64,000 nucleotides of DNA, taken from an uncultured Prevotella sp. Its GTDB lineage: Bacteria; Bacteroidota; Bacteroidia; Bacteroidales; Bacteroidaceae. Location: positions 180,150 through 244,149 of the forward strand of contig NZ_CAMJOS010000002.1 in assembly GCF_946407605.1 (NCBI RefSeq), in the 5' to 3' direction. The notes beneath the pieces are model-generated. The model was not told the origin of the DNA, did not search any database, and was given only the letters and a program-made list of their open reading frames with translations. Shown here piece after piece: positions 16,429-25,427 of this stretch; the first letter of the stretch is position 1, and the number at the start of each line of letters is the position of its first letter. The position numbers were made by a program, and so were the translations under genes.

Positions 16429-18285
16429 TTACTTCAACACATTATCTACTGCCGCCTTGAAAGGTTCGAGACCAGGGAAGCCGATGTTCTTGAAGGTCTG
16501 CTTTCCCTGCGCATCATAGAGAGCGTAGGTGGGGATGCCCTGCGACTCGAATTTGTTGAGGATATAGTTGTACTGATCCCTTGTGAGGTAATAGTGGTCG
16601 CCATCGATATCTTTGATCATCTCCTGCCAAGTGGCGAGGGGCGAGGTGGGGGAAGTGATATAGATGAACTGGATATCCTTGCCCTTTAACTCCTGCTTCC
16701 AAGGAGCCATCGCCTTATGACCAGCCTTGCAGGGACCGCACCACGTAGCCCAGATGTCGATGAGCACAGCTTTGCCCTTATACTTGTCGAGGATGGTTTG
16801 TAGGATGTTCTCAGGCGCTACATCGTCCAACTTCTTGTAATACACGCTCTGCTGGTTATTCAGTTTTTCTGCTATGCGCTTCTGTTCTGCTTTATAATCA
16901 AGGACTACGGCCTTGCAGTCCTCAAAGGCGATGCTGTTGATTTGATCTTCTCCAATGTTATCATTCGAAATTATTTGTGGTATTGTGCGAAGAACCACAT
17001 TGTAGGCATTCTTCTCTTTGGCTTTCTTGTTATACGTGTACAAAGCCGCCCGCCAGAACGCGTCGCTGCAAGGCGACCCTGGCTCATTGAGATACTTCCA
17101 GGTGTAGGCCCGCTCTTCGTCAGTAAGCATGAGCAACTGCCAGTTGTTCCTCATCTTCTCTTCAAGATTCTCGTAGCTCATATATACCTCTCCCTTTTCG
17201 TCCACGCCGAAAGGACTGAACTGGGCAGTAAAGTCGCGCGTCCAGCTAACGAACCGCTCTTCAGCAGCCATACAAAACAGGTCTTTCGCTGCTGTGGTGA
17301 GTTTTGTCTTCTTGATGGCAGCAATATTCTGCTGGAAAATGTTGGTGAGACATTGCAGACGCTCTTCCTTCGTTTTGCAGTCCTTCACCTTCAGGTAGGT
17401 CTTATCGTCATCTGCAAATGGCTCGAAAGAGTGGTAAGCTTCTACCAAATCCATGTTGGTCTTAGCCATAAAGCCCTTGAAGGCTACGAATGGCCGATGG
17501 TCGCTTGTGACCTTCATCAGGATTTCGGTTTCTTGTCCTGGAGCAATGATGATGCTGGGGTATGCCATTCCTGAGACGCCGACAGTCACTTCACGAGCCA
17601 GCCACAAAGGAATCTCAATCCTAACGGTGCCGTCGTCGGCAAAGGGGAACAACTTGTCGAAGCGTTCTGTAGAACCTAATGGCCTGAAACCACCTACATA
17701 GAAATCCATGTTCATGCCCTTCTTGTAGCCCAGCATCTTCACCTTGATGGTGGCGATGCCTTTATTGATCTTGGCAGCGGGTAAGGTCTCGTCCTTGGCG
17801 TACTTTACGTTCTTCCACTCAGCAGGAAGTTCCACCGTCTGCTTGGTCTTGCTGTCGCAGATATTCCAGAAACGGAAGGCGCCGTCGTAATCACCTTCGG
17901 AGAAGTCCATCTCCTTCGTATCGAGGGGTACGGGCTTGAAGTGAAGTGCGAGATTGGCTATGCCGCTTTCAGGCATCCAGAAGAGCGAGTCGAGCAGCAG
18001 GTCGGTCTCTGAATCGTTGGTTTTCAAGCCACCCGTGATGCCGTATCTCTTGCCATCAGGCGTCTGCAAGTACGAGTTCTTGTCGAAGCGAATCCAACTG
18101 CCAGGGTTGTAGTTGGCAATGATGTGAAGCACGGTCTCCGTGGGCTTCAGCTCTGCCTTCGTGATTGTAAACTCGTCGTTATACCTGCCCATAAAGACCG
18201 ACGGCTTTTCCCATACTACCTGTTTCTGTGCTACTGCTGTCATAGCCAAGGCCACAAACAGCATAATTGAAAATAGTTTTTTCAT
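16429..18285 (-). CDS. Secreted thioredoxin-like (TlpA-type) protein, 618 residues
   Basis: Signal peptide 'LFSIMLFVALAMTAVAQ'. The N-terminal beta-rich domain (about 20-150) shares the pattern 'NYNPGSWIRFDKNSYLQ' and 'LALHFKPVPLDTKEMDF' with the 795- and 673-residue paralogues. The middle is helical. The C-terminal thioredoxin domain (about 505-615) has active site WCGPC in 'LIDIWATWCGPCKAGH' and 'SQGIPTYALYD'. It is likely periplasmic. It starts 28 bases after the PspC-protein stop and runs 21 bases before the next TlpA gene, so it is co-transcribed with both. Confidence 0.84.
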   Translation of the reverse strand: MKKLFSIMLFVALAMTAVAQKQVVWEKPSVFMGRYNDEFTITKAELKPTETVLHIIANYNPGSWIRFDKNSYLQTPDGKRYGITGGLKTNDSETDLLLDSLFWMPESGIANLALHFKPVPLDTKEMDFSEGDYDGAFRFWNICDSKTKQTVELPAEWKNVKYAKDETLPAAKINKGIATIKVKMLGYKKGMNMDFYVGGFRPLGSTERFDKLFPFADDGTVRIEIPLWLAREVTVGVSGMAYPSIIIAPGQETEILMKVTSDHRPFVAFKGFMAKTNMDLVEAYHSFEPFADDDKTYLKVKDCKTKEERLQCLTNIFQQNIAAIKKTKLTTAAKDLFCMAAEERFVSWTRDFTAQFSPFGVDEKGEVYMSYENLEEKMRNNWQLLMLTDEERAYTWKYLNEPGSPCSDAFWRAALYTYNKKAKEKNAYNVVLRTIPQIISNDNIGEDQINSIAFEDCKAVVLDYKAEQKRIAEKLNNQQSVYYKKLDDVAPENILQTILDKYKGKAVLIDIWATWCGPCKAGHKAMAPWKQELKGKDIQFIYITSPTSPLATWQEMIKDIDGDHYYLTRDQYNYILNKFESQGIPTYALYDAQGKQTFKNIGFPGLEPFKAAVDNVLK

Positions 18286-18313
18286 ATTGTTATTGTTTGA
18301 TTTATGATTGTGC

Positions 18314-20128
18314 TTATTTTGATTCTTTCTTTTCTATACGCTCCACCTTGAAGTCGCAGGCCGAGAACCACTCCGACTCGTGGGGATGACCAGTGAACAT
18401 GGGGTCGGTGCTCAGACCAAAGCAGAGCATCTCGGGCTTCTCAATGTCAATCATCACCTCAACCTTGCTCCAGCCATAGCCCTTACCGTTGTTGGCGTTA
18501 CGAATGTCTCTCTGTTGCTTACGCGTCACATTATCCATCAAAGAATCGCTTTGCAGGGCTTCGCCGGCAGCTTCCCATATCTCGCCACCTGTGTTGCCGT
18601 AGGCGGGAATCTCGGTCTGGGCGATGGGATGCTGTGTGGACGACGGCGTTGTGGCATAGATATACACCCCATGACCTTCAGCACGGGCATTGCAAGATAC
18701 ACGATACTGACCAGGTTCAACGCTGATGCTCTTCTCTACCTGATACCTCTGCAGGCAGTCTTCGTTCCACGCATCGAGATAACGCTTGCGTCTGTTGCCC
18801 GACAAATGCTCGCCGCGACGCACGTAGCTGTTGTTACAGTTCTCATGCGTGAGCAACTGCCAGCCGTTCTCCTTGAGGTATTCGCTGTCGAACACCTCCA
18901 TGAAAGCTCCCTGATAGGTGGTGTATTTCTCGTTATAATCCTTTTTTATACGCTCCTGTATATGCTTGTTGTGACAGTCGGCAATCTTAATGCTGCACGG
19001 CACCAGACAACAGAGGGCCAGCAGCCATAGTGCAATCCAGACAATGCGCTGCACAATACTCATGGGCTTGACCTTCCCGGCCAGCGACATCACCATGTGG
19101 ATAATGGCATAGATGGGGATGAGCAGCAGCACGAACAACGAGGCACCGAAGGCGGCGAGCACCCATGGGTTGTCGTGATAGATCTCTTCCATACCCACCT
19201 CATAGAGGATGCCCGAATTGGGGAATACCAAGGCGGTGATGGTGACTATCAGCAAGAACAGGAAGCAGATGCAGAGGAAGAAACAGATGATGATGGCAAT
19301 GGCGACAAAGATGCCAAACAGAATCTTCAACAGGATAGAGAAGACGGTGCCCAGGGTGCTGCGCTGCTGCACCGGCTGCTTGTCGATAACCACGTCGGCC
19401 AGACTCTGGGGTGTCACCTCCTGTCCTTTCATCTGCAACACCTGCTGTGGCATCTTCGCCTCAGGAATCACGATGGCCAGCACGATATAGAGCACAATGA
19501 GAATCAATTCGATAGGAATCAAGAAGAAGCCTATATGCAGCAACTTAAGGATGGGGGCAATAACGCTGAAAGAGGCCAGGAACAGCACAACATAGCCTAT
19601 TCGCCACCAGATGGCATCGGTGCCAGTATAGGCGGCAAAGCCTGAAAGCACGCCAGCCAACATCTTATCGAAGGGGTTACGATATAGTTTCTTGCCTGCC
19701 ACCCTGGCTTTCATCTGTTCGCTGAATCCGTTGGCAGCACTTTGGAACGAGTCATAGCGGTGACCACTTTCCTCTCTCTTCTTTCCACTTTCCACATTCC
19801 TCTTTCTTGCGTCCCTCTGGTAGCAAGCGTCCTTCGGCCGAGCGCCACTTTCCTCTTCATCATCCTCACCAGTCAGCTGTTCGGGCTTACCGATGCGAGT
19901 GATAATATCCTTCACGTGGTCTATGGTGATGGCCTCCACGCCATTGCCTTTCAGTTCATCGAACAGCTCGGCAATGCGCTCTTCAATGTCGTCGGCAATC
20001 TCTTCGCCACCCTCTTCCTTACCAAACGAGGCACGAAGCGACTCCGTATAGTGTTGCAGCATCTCGTAGGCATCCTCATCAATCTGGAACAGACGTCCAC
20101 AGAGGTTAATGGTGATATTCTTTTTCAT
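18314..20128 (-). CDS. PspC-domain membrane protein
   Basis: 604 residues. An N-terminal cytoplasmic segment (MKKNITINLCGRLFQIDEDA, then 'IADDIEERIAELFDEL') is typical of PadR-linked PspC proteins. A linker follows, then the PspC domain (about 150-215, 'KLYRNPFDKMLAGVLSGFAAY'), several more membrane helices (to about 400) and a C-terminal extracytoplasmic domain. It is paired with the PadR gene 42 bases upstream, a common Bacteroidetes arrangement thought to respond to envelope state. The linker at about residues 90-125 is encoded by a heptad-repeat tract with a 22-nt core shared with the metal ATPase gene. Confidence 0.85.
   Translation of the reverse strand: MKKNITINLCGRLFQIDEDAYEMLQHYTESLRASFGKEEGGEEIADDIEERIAELFDELKGNGVEAITIDHVKDIITRIGKPEQLTGEDDEEESGARPKDACYQRDARKRNVESGKKREESGHRYDSFQSAANGFSEQMKARVAGKKLYRNPFDKMLAGVLSGFAAYTGTDAIWWRIGYVVLFLASFSVIAPILKLLHIGFFLIPIELILIVLYIVLAIVIPEAKMPQQVLQMKGQEVTPQSLADVVIDKQPVQQRSTLGTVFSILLKILFGIFVAIAIIICFFLCICFLFLLIVTITALVFPNSGILYEVGMEEIYHDNPWVLAAFGASLFVLLLIPIYAIIHMVMSLAGKVKPMSIVQRIVWIALWLLALCCLVPCSIKIADCHNKHIQERIKKDYNEKYTTYQGAFMEVFDSEYLKENGWQLLTHENCNNSYVRRGEHLSGNRRKRYLDAWNEDCLQRYQVEKSISVEPGQYRVSCNARAEGHGVYIYATTPSSTQHPIAQTEIPAYGNTGGEIWEAAGEALQSDSLMDNVTRKQQRDIRNANNGKGYGWSKVEVMIDIEKPEMLCFGLSTDPMFTGHPHESEWFSACDFKVERIEKKESK
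19764..19858 (-). repeat. Heptad tract with embedded 22-nt core, inside the PspC-protein gene
   Basis: On the + strand: six 7-mers (CCACTTT, CCTCTCT, CTTCTTT, CCACTTT, CCACATT, CCTCTTT) at 19764-19805, a spacer, the core at 19823-19844 (minus strand begins CGCTCGGCCGAAGGAC and ends GCTTGC), then CCACTTT and CCTCTTC. The same core lies at 38006-38027. Confidence 0.75.
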
Positions 20129-20170
20129 ACTAAGTCAGCTTTGAATGTTTTAATGTTTAATGCTTAATGT

Positions 20171-20503
20171 TTAATTTTCCAAGTTCTTGAGATAGTTGAC
20201 GGTATTAGCAAGTTCCGTCCAGGCACCGTCGATACCTTCGAGGAAACGTGAGCCCTCTTCGCTCAGGGCATAGTACTTACGTGGAGGACCCTGTGTGGAC
20301 TCCTGCCATTGGTAAACGAGCAGTCCATCGTTTTTCAATCGGGTCAACAATGGATAGAGCGTTCCCTCTACCACGAGCAACTCGGCATTCTTCAGCTGCT
20401 GAATAATGTCGCTGGCATAAGAAGGACGATGCTTCAGGAGCAGCAGGACGCAATACTCCAGCATGCCCTTCCTCATTTGTGACTTTGCATTTTCAATGTT
20501 CAT
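20171..20503 (-). CDS. PadR-family transcriptional regulator
   Basis: 110 residues with the PadR winged-helix layout: 'MRKGMLEYCVLLLLKHRPSY' (helix 1), 'ASDIIQQLKNAELLVVEGTLYPLLTRL' (recognition helix region) and 'QGPPRKYYALSEEG' (wing). The start MNIENAKSQ at 20503 is preferred, because a -7 box at 20532-20539 lies inside the longer frame. It is the first gene of a PadR-PspC-TlpA-TlpA unit. PadR proteins usually repress their own operon, and a 37-bp dyad covers the upstream part of this promoter. Confidence 0.9.
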   Translation of the reverse strand: MNIENAKSQMRKGMLEYCVLLLLKHRPSYASDIIQQLKNAELLVVEGTLYPLLTRLKNDGLLVYQWQESTQGPPRKYYALSEEGSRFLEGIDGAWTELANTVNYLKNLEN

Positions 20504-20531
20504 TTTTACCCAGTTTTTGGTTTTCTGGGGG

Positions 20532-20562
20532 CAAAGATATGCAAAAACTTGGTACCTTGCAA
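20532..20562 (-). promoter_or_regulatory. Promoter of the PadR operon
   Basis: TATCTTTG on the minus strand (20532-20539) with TTG (20560-20562) at -33 spacing. The -33 part lies inside the dyad at 20544-20580. Confidence 0.65.
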
Positions 20563-20580
20563 TACAAAGTACCAAGTTTT
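20544..20580. promoter_or_regulatory. 37-bp dyad, likely PadR operator
   Basis: Two 16-bp arms (AAAACTTGGTACCTTG and CAAAGTACCAAGTTTT) are inverted copies with one mismatch, separated by CAATA. The dyad overlaps the -33 element of the PadR promoter. It could also fold as an RNA hairpin after the SIMPL gene. Confidence 0.6.
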
Positions 20581-20646
20581 CGCCAAGAATTATATATCTT
20601 TAACGCTTCGGGGCATTACCCTTCGCGTACCTTACTTTTATTAAGC

Positions 20647-21339
20647 TTAATTTCTCAAAGAATAGGTGATGGTGGTCACCACGCGCAGCTTCTTGATATA
20701 AGGTGTGTTCTGGTCGCGATCGTCAATCTCGAACTGTCCCTGACCAGCGGTCTGAATCTCTCCAAGACTGGCATTGCTGGCCTCGGCAAACTGCTCGGCA
20801 GTCTTCTGTGCGTTCTTAATAGCCTCAGCCATCATCTCTGGCTTCATCTGCTGGAACGAGGCATACTCGTAGTTGGCATAGCTGTTTTCAATGGCCACGC
20901 CCTGCTTCAACAGCTCGCCCTGACGGAAGATGGCCTTGTTCACCTGTTCCACCTTGTTGGTGGCTACGGTGATGGTGGTTGAGATGATGTAACGGAAGTT
21001 CTTGTTGTTCTCGCCCCATTCACGTGCCTCAAGGTCGCTGATTGATGGCGGATTGACGGTGATCTCCTTCTCGTCGAGTCCGTTCTGCTTCAAGAACTTC
21101 TTGATTTTGTCCGTCTGAAGGTTGAGGCCCTCATAGAGCATAGGCAGGTCGTTACCAGTCACCTTGGTGCTGATGCTCCATGTCACCTTGTCGGCAGGCA
21201 CCTCGCGCTCTGCCAGTCCTTTCACGGTTACGTGGCGGTCTTTATTGGCAAAGTTGTCAATACCACCCTTGATGTACCATCCCAGAAACATGATTCCGAT
21301 TGCAATCAATGCTGCTGCTAATAAACGATTATCTTTCAT
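20647..21339 (-). CDS. SIMPL-domain (DUF541) protein
   Basis: 230 residues. An N-terminal membrane anchor or signal (about 7-22, '[18 protein letters not shown]') precedes a SIMPL domain: '[20 protein letters not shown]', 'INPPSIS'-like 'VNPPSIS', 'YIISTTITV' and a C-terminal '[10 protein letters not shown]'. SIMPL proteins are envelope proteins whose biochemical role is not settled. It is monocistronic, with a -7 box (TACCTTTG, minus strand) at 21370-21377. It lies directly upstream of the PadR operon on the same strand, but the PadR promoter lies between them. Confidence 0.85.
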   Translation of the reverse strand: MKDNRLLAAALIAIGIMFLGWYIKGGIDNFANKDRHVTVKGLAEREVPADKVTWSISTKVTGNDLPMLYEGLNLQTDKIKKFLKQNGLDEKEITVNPPSISDLEAREWGENNKNFRYIISTTITVATNKVEQVNKAIFRQGELLKQGVAIENSYANYEYASFQQMKPEMMAEAIKNAQKTAEQFAEASNASLGEIQTAGQGQFEIDDRDQNTPYIKKLRVVTTITYSLRN

Positions 21340-21369
21340 ATGCTTTTAATTTTAAAAAGTTTCCGCCTG

Positions 21370-21377
21370 CAAAGGTA
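21370..21377 (-). promoter_or_regulatory. -7 element of the SIMPL gene
   Basis: TACCTTTG on the minus strand, about 30 bases before the ATG at 21339. Confidence 0.6.
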
Positions 21378-21456
21378 ACCATTTTTCCATAACTACGATG
21401 AAAAAATTCCCTAAATTGCATAGGCTTTTCCCTATTCTCACTTTTATCGACGAGGG

Positions 21457-21888
21457 TTAGGGCTGGGCCAGCAGGTCGTAGGGGATATCGTCACAGAGCA
21501 TGGAGCAGGCCATCTGGTGCGATGACGTTGCTGATGGTGTTTCCACTTCTGCAGACTGCGTATCTGCCTGCGCTATCTGCCTATCCACATATCTTGTCAC
21601 GGTGCGCGTCTGATAGATGGTATCGCGGACTATCTCCTGTTGCATAATGGTGTCGTGCTGTACCTCGACGACCTGTGCCAACGGCTGTTGTACGTCAGAA
21701 GGTTGAAGGTTGGCGTGAATGGCATAGCCGGCAATGAAGCTGACTAGGCTGGCAGCAATGGCTATGACAGCGGCGAGACCATAAGGTTTGCGATGGCGAG
21801 GCTTCCAGGGCTCTACGACCATGCGACTATCTACGGCCTGACGCTGACGGCGGGCCGACTGTATAATCTGTTCATTTGTTATTTGCAT
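21457..21888 (-). CDS. Small single-pass membrane protein, candidate anti-sigma partner
   Basis: 143 residues. A basic cytoplasmic N-terminus (about 1-37, 'QSARRQRQAVDSRMVVEPWK') is followed by one membrane segment ('YGLAAVIAIAASLVSFIAGYA', about 36-57) and a polar extracytoplasmic part. The start overlaps the end of the ECF sigma gene by 17 bases, so translation is probably coupled. Position and topology resemble an anti-sigma factor, but no zinc-binding or known anti-sigma motif is visible. I call it an unrecognised sigma-linked membrane protein. Confidence 0.75.
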   Translation of the reverse strand: MQITNEQIIQSARRQRQAVDSRMVVEPWKPRHRKPYGLAAVIAIAASLVSFIAGYAIHANLQPSDVQQPLAQVVEVQHDTIMQQEIVRDTIYQTRTVTRYVDRQIAQADTQSAEVETPSATSSHQMACSMLCDDIPYDLLAQP

Positions 21889-22450
21889 AATTCTTGAGTT
21901 TATTACGGATCATGTTCATTGTCTTATGAAGTCGCGACTTGACCGTTCCCTCAGCAATGCCGACGATCTCGGCAATCTGCGGGATGGTGAGTTCCTCCTG
22001 ATAGTGGAGAGAGAACAGCTGGTGCAGGGGGGCAGGCAGCTCTGAGAGCACTTGTGCGAGCGCCTCGTCGAGCAGGGCAGCATCGAGTTCCACCTCTATC
22101 TGCTGGTCTGTCACGGGCTCGGCATCCAGCGAGGCCATCAGCTGTGCCTCGTAGGCATTGCTGCGATAGTGATTACGACAGATGTTATAGGCGATGGTGA
22201 AGAGCCACGTATCCACCCTGCGACCTTCCTGATAGCGGTCGCGGGCCTCGTAGGCTCTGAGAAAGACGTCGTGCGTGGCATCGGCAGCCAACTCCTCGTC
22301 ACCGCCCAACTGCATGAAGAAGAAGCCCTTGAGTCGACGGGCATAGCGGCGATACAGCTCTTCGAAAGCTGTATCGCTGCCTGCCGCAGCACGCGTCATC
22401 AGTTGCTCGTCAGTCTGCTGGCGCAGGGGTTTCAGATGAAAGATGCTCAT
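21872..22450 (-). CDS. RNA polymerase sigma-70 family (ECF) factor
   Basis: 192 residues. Region 2 is visible as 'AFEELYRRYARRLKGFF' and 'ATHDVFLRAYEARDRYQEGRRVDTWLF' (about 28-90). Region 4 is 'LPAPLHQLFSLHYQEELTIPQIAEIVGIAEGTVKSRLHKTM' in pattern (about 140-180), the HTH that reads the -35 element. The start overlaps the previous gene (419-residue secreted protein) by four bases (ATGA). The downstream gene encodes a small membrane protein, so the three form one unit. The regulon is unknown. Confidence 0.9.
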   Translation of the reverse strand: MSIFHLKPLRQQTDEQLMTRAAAGSDTAFEELYRRYARRLKGFFFMQLGGDEELAADATHDVFLRAYEARDRYQEGRRVDTWLFTIAYNICRNHYRSNAYEAQLMASLDAEPVTDQQIEVELDAALLDEALAQVLSELPAPLHQLFSLHYQEELTIPQIAEIVGIAEGTVKSRLHKTMNMIRNKLKNYANNK

Positions 22451-23706
22451 TTCAGATAGCCTTTGAATTCATCCACATCGAAGTTTTCCTTCTCCAACCG
22501 CTCTATGATGTCGGTAAAGATGTCGCGTAGCCACTGATAGCGCTCCTTGTTATGCTGCTTGTAGTAGGGCAGCTGGTCGTGCAGCAGTCGTATGTAGTTC
22601 ATGGCGTAGGCGTCGGCACTGAACGAGAAGAGCTGTGTGTCCTTTATCTCAGGGTGGAACGGCATGCGCAGGTACTCCAATCGGTAGCGCTTTTCTATGT
22701 TGCGGCGCTTCACAGCCATATTGTCGTAGGGCTTGGCGGAGTAGCGCATGGTCAGTCCCTCGTTGTATAGTCGGGCCTTATCCTCGTCCTTCAGTCCCAG
22801 TCCTAACACATATTGCTTCATATTATGGGCCGACAGATAGACGGGTCGCTTCGAGTGTTCGAAGATATAGCTCATGATAGACCGCTGTTTCGCCACCTGG
22901 TCGTAGAGACCCTCCTCAAACCATGCCATGTCGAAGGGAATGCCGATGTGCTTAAACACAACCTTCAGATACTCGGGATTCATAGCAGCATTCTCGTCAT
23001 AGAGAATCTTGTCCTGATGCACGCCCAACACCCGTTGCAGTATCAGCTTGCCGATGATGTCGCCCTCGTGGGCCCCACAATAGACGGCACCTTCGTCCAT
23101 GCCCTGCAGCTCGTTGAAGTGGTATTGCAATGTCTCCTCCGGATACTGTCCGCTCTCGTATAAACGTTTCAAGAGGCTGTTGATCCTCACGGTGTCACAC
23201 TTCGGGATGAGGTATTGTATCCAGCGCTCGTAGTCAGCGGCCAAGGCCTTGACGGGCAGTGTGGCGATGGCAGAGTCGGCATATTCATCGTAGTGCGCAT
23301 ACAGCGTCAACATGTCATGCTCCTTATAGAGCTTCTCTTCTTCCTCTGGCAGATAGCAGCCCTCGTAGGCACTATAATAAAAGGTGTAGGTACCGGGTAT
23401 GGCTTTCTCCATACGTCCCACCACGTTCAACTGCTTGCGCAGCTGCTCGCCGCCATTCCAGTCCTTGGTAGCCGACACCATATTGAATATCTTTCTCTCC
23501 GACACGTCGAAGAGGTTACGCCAAGCCACCTCGTCCTTGGGGTGCACCTGTACGTAGGTGTTCCAGAAGTTATACAGACTGTCAGTCTTCTCCACGTTAC
23601 TGTATAGGGGCAGAATCTCGTTCCTGTCTATACGTTCCGTTTCCTGTGCGCTGGCTCCTGTCATCATCGTGACGGCTGCCAGAAGTGTCATCATTTTCCG
23701 TTTCAT
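22447..23706 (-). CDS. Secreted protein of unknown function linked to an ECF sigma factor
   Basis: 419 residues with the signal peptide 'MKRKMMTLLAAVTMMTGASAQ'. The mature part is helical and rich in Tyr, Asp and Glu ('YLPEEEEKLYKEHDM', 'YERWIQYLIPKCDTVRINSL'). It looks like a helical-repeat protein but has no thioredoxin CxxC. I do not recognise a family. The stop overlaps the sigma-factor start (ATGA), which implies co-expression. The upstream DNA resembles that of the TlpA gene at 24128-25399, including a 41-bp near-identical block at 23737-23777. Confidence 0.75.
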   Translation of the reverse strand: MKRKMMTLLAAVTMMTGASAQETERIDRNEILPLYSNVEKTDSLYNFWNTYVQVHPKDEVAWRNLFDVSERKIFNMVSATKDWNGGEQLRKQLNVVGRMEKAIPGTYTFYYSAYEGCYLPEEEEKLYKEHDMLTLYAHYDEYADSAIATLPVKALAADYERWIQYLIPKCDTVRINSLLKRLYESGQYPEETLQYHFNELQGMDEGAVYCGAHEGDIIGKLILQRVLGVHQDKILYDENAAMNPEYLKVVFKHIGIPFDMAWFEEGLYDQVAKQRSIMSYIFEHSKRPVYLSAHNMKQYVLGLGLKDEDKARLYNEGLTMRYSAKPYDNMAVKRRNIEKRYRLEYLRMPFHPEIKDTQLFSFSADAYAMNYIRLLHDQLPYYKQHNKERYQWLRDIFTDIIERLEKENFDVDEFKGYLK

Positions 23707-23736
23707 ACTGTTCTTGTTTTGGGGTTATTTCATGAC

Positions 23737-23777
23737 AGCATACACATGAAACGCAAAATCGTTCATTTTATTTTGAA
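23737..23777. repeat. 41-bp direct repeat, copy A
   Basis: Matches 25428-25468 at 38 of 41 positions (it begins AGCATACAC and ends TTTTATTTTGAA). The two copies lie upstream of two secreted-protein genes and are 1.69 kb apart. Confidence 0.85.
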
Positions 23778-24121
23778 TTTTTTTCATCAAATGGTTCAAA
23801 AAGTTCTGCCAGTTTCTTTTCAATGGCTTCTCCATGCAGTCCAAGGGCTTGAGTGGGTGTAAAGCTGCTTTTGCACCAATCGATAAGGAACGATGATGCG
23901 ATATGATTGGGATGCTTTTCTATAATGCCATTGACAATTTTGTAGATGTTCTGACGGAAAAGTGTAGGATTGCTGGTGTTCTGCTTTGATTCTGTCAGTA
24001 TAGCGTTCATCTCGTTGTTGATGGTCGTATCCTGGTTCTGTTCTTCCTGTTGTTGACTTTGTGCCTGCCCAGTCATTGTGACGAAGGCAAGCAAAATGGT
24101 GGTAATGGTTTGCTTGTTCAT
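23768..24121 (-). CDS. Short secreted protein, probably a truncated TlpA-family paralogue
   Basis: 117 residues. The signal peptide 'TITTILLAFVTMTGQAQ' is almost identical to that of the next gene upstream. The mature part is polar ('SQQQEEQNQDTTINNEMN') and then reads 'NIYKIVNGIIEKHPNHIASSFLID', which resembles the helical middle region of DUF4369-thioredoxin proteins. No thioredoxin domain follows. It starts six bases after the TlpA gene stop and ends inside a copy of the 41-bp repeat. The likely origin is duplication followed by loss of the catalytic domain. Confidence 0.65.
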   Translation of the reverse strand: MNKQTITTILLAFVTMTGQAQSQQQEEQNQDTTINNEMNAILTESKQNTSNPTLFRQNIYKIVNGIIEKHPNHIASSFLIDWCKSSFTPTQALGLHGEAIEKKLAELFEPFDEKNSK

Positions 24122-24127
24122 GTTTTA

Positions 24128-25399
24128 TTATATGTTTAGTGCTTTTTTGATTATTGGTTCTAACTCTTGAGCATCGCTGGAGGTTGAGAGGATAGTGCCA
24201 TCGCGGTCGATGAGCAGAATCTTGCCAGATCCGCCCTTGTTAGCATGCTTCTCCCACACACTGTATTTGTCTTCGTAGTCCACAAGGCTGGGCCACGGGT
24301 ATTTATCACGCTCAATGGCACTGTGGAAGGAGTCCATGTTCCACTCGCGGGCAATGGCAACAACGGTAAGTCCAGCATCATGGTATTTTTCATAGATGGG
24401 GATGAGTGCCTTGGCATGGGCGCGACATGGACCACACCATGAGCCCCACATAATGATGATGGCTACTTGTCCACGATAGAGAGAGCCGACGCTGACGGTC
24501 TCTCCATCGACAGTTGCGGCTTCGTAATCGTCAAAGTATGGCTGTCCTGGCTGCAGGCGAAGTCCACGTTCTTTTAATGCGATGCGGCGGTGAGCAGGAT
24601 GCTCTGGGAAAAGGTGCTCATATAGCTGATGGTATTCGTCTAGATAAGGCTGCGCCTCGTTTATGTCATCGTATGTATATCGCATACTTGTCTCCAAGTT
24701 AAGCAACCCGTAGAGCATCGGATGGCCGGCTTTGTAAGCTTTTATCCAGGCGTCAACCTGTGCATGAAGTGAGTCGTTTGCTTGCACCAATTTACGACCC
24801 TCTGGCGAGTAGGCACTTTTATCGTGCAGCATAGAGTCTCTTCGTGCGTAGATCACTTCAAGGGCATGAACGTGGTCGGGATTAGCACGGTCATACGTTT
24901 TGCGCTCCTCCATCAAGCGATTATATGCCTCGGAATAGAGGAGGTCATTATCATACATGGAGTCTAGTTTGTGATCTAACGCCTCTGCCTCTTGAAAGAA
25001 GATGTCTTTGGACATACGTTGCATCTTCAGCCACTTCTCCTGCTCAGGTCCTCCAGCAACTACCTCCAGACGTGCACCATCGTCATCGGGTGTGATATCG
25101 ATACGTACCGTGTCGTTCTCCAGAAGAAAGAGGGCGAAGTGCCCGCCTTGGAAATGGTCTTCTATGATTTCGTACATCTCCGTCTTGTCGGCTTCAATGT
25201 CGAGGGCGAAACATCCATCCTTAACGTTTACCTCCATCCATTCCTTATTATTATAGTCTGCAGTGCTTTGCTGCGCTATGTAGAATGTCTGGCGCTCCAC
25301 ACCATCAGCAACAGTCCCAACAACATGACATTTGATTTGAGCCTGTCCTGTCATTGTGACGAGGGCAAGCAGGATGGTGGTAATGGTTTCAATTTTCAT
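24128..25399 (-). CDS. TlpA-family thiol-disulfide protein with DUF4369-like N-terminus
   Basis: About 423 residues from the ATG at 25399; a longer frame from 25432 adds 11 residues before the signal peptide and is less likely. Signal peptide 'TITTILLALVTMTGQAQ'; beta-rich DUF4369-like domain (about 20-120, 'CHVVGTVADGVERQTFYIAQ'); helical middle; thioredoxin domain (about 290-420) with active site WCGPC in 'IIMWGSWCGPCRAHAKAL' and 'GSGKILLIDRDG'. It is the common Bacteroidetes periplasmic TlpA type, likely to be reduced by a DsbD or CcdA partner elsewhere in the genome. It is co-transcribed with the 117-residue ORF. Confidence 0.87.
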   Translation of the reverse strand: MKIETITTILLALVTMTGQAQIKCHVVGTVADGVERQTFYIAQQSTADYNNKEWMEVNVKDGCFALDIEADKTEMYEIIEDHFQGGHFALFLLENDTVRIDITPDDDGARLEVVAGGPEQEKWLKMQRMSKDIFFQEAEALDHKLDSMYDNDLLYSEAYNRLMEERKTYDRANPDHVHALEVIYARRDSMLHDKSAYSPEGRKLVQANDSLHAQVDAWIKAYKAGHPMLYGLLNLETSMRYTYDDINEAQPYLDEYHQLYEHLFPEHPAHRRIALKERGLRLQPGQPYFDDYEAATVDGETVSVGSLYRGQVAIIIMWGSWCGPCRAHAKALIPIYEKYHDAGLTVVAIAREWNMDSFHSAIERDKYPWPSLVDYEDKYSVWEKHANKGGSGKILLIDRDGTILSTSSDAQELEPIIKKALNI

Positions 25400-25427
25400 T
25401 CTGTTCTTTAGAGGGTTATTTAATAAT

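Noticed and set aside
21457..21888. Classical zinc anti-sigma factor (ZAS)
   Set aside because: No HxxxCxxC motif is visible. Only position and topology suggest a sigma partner.
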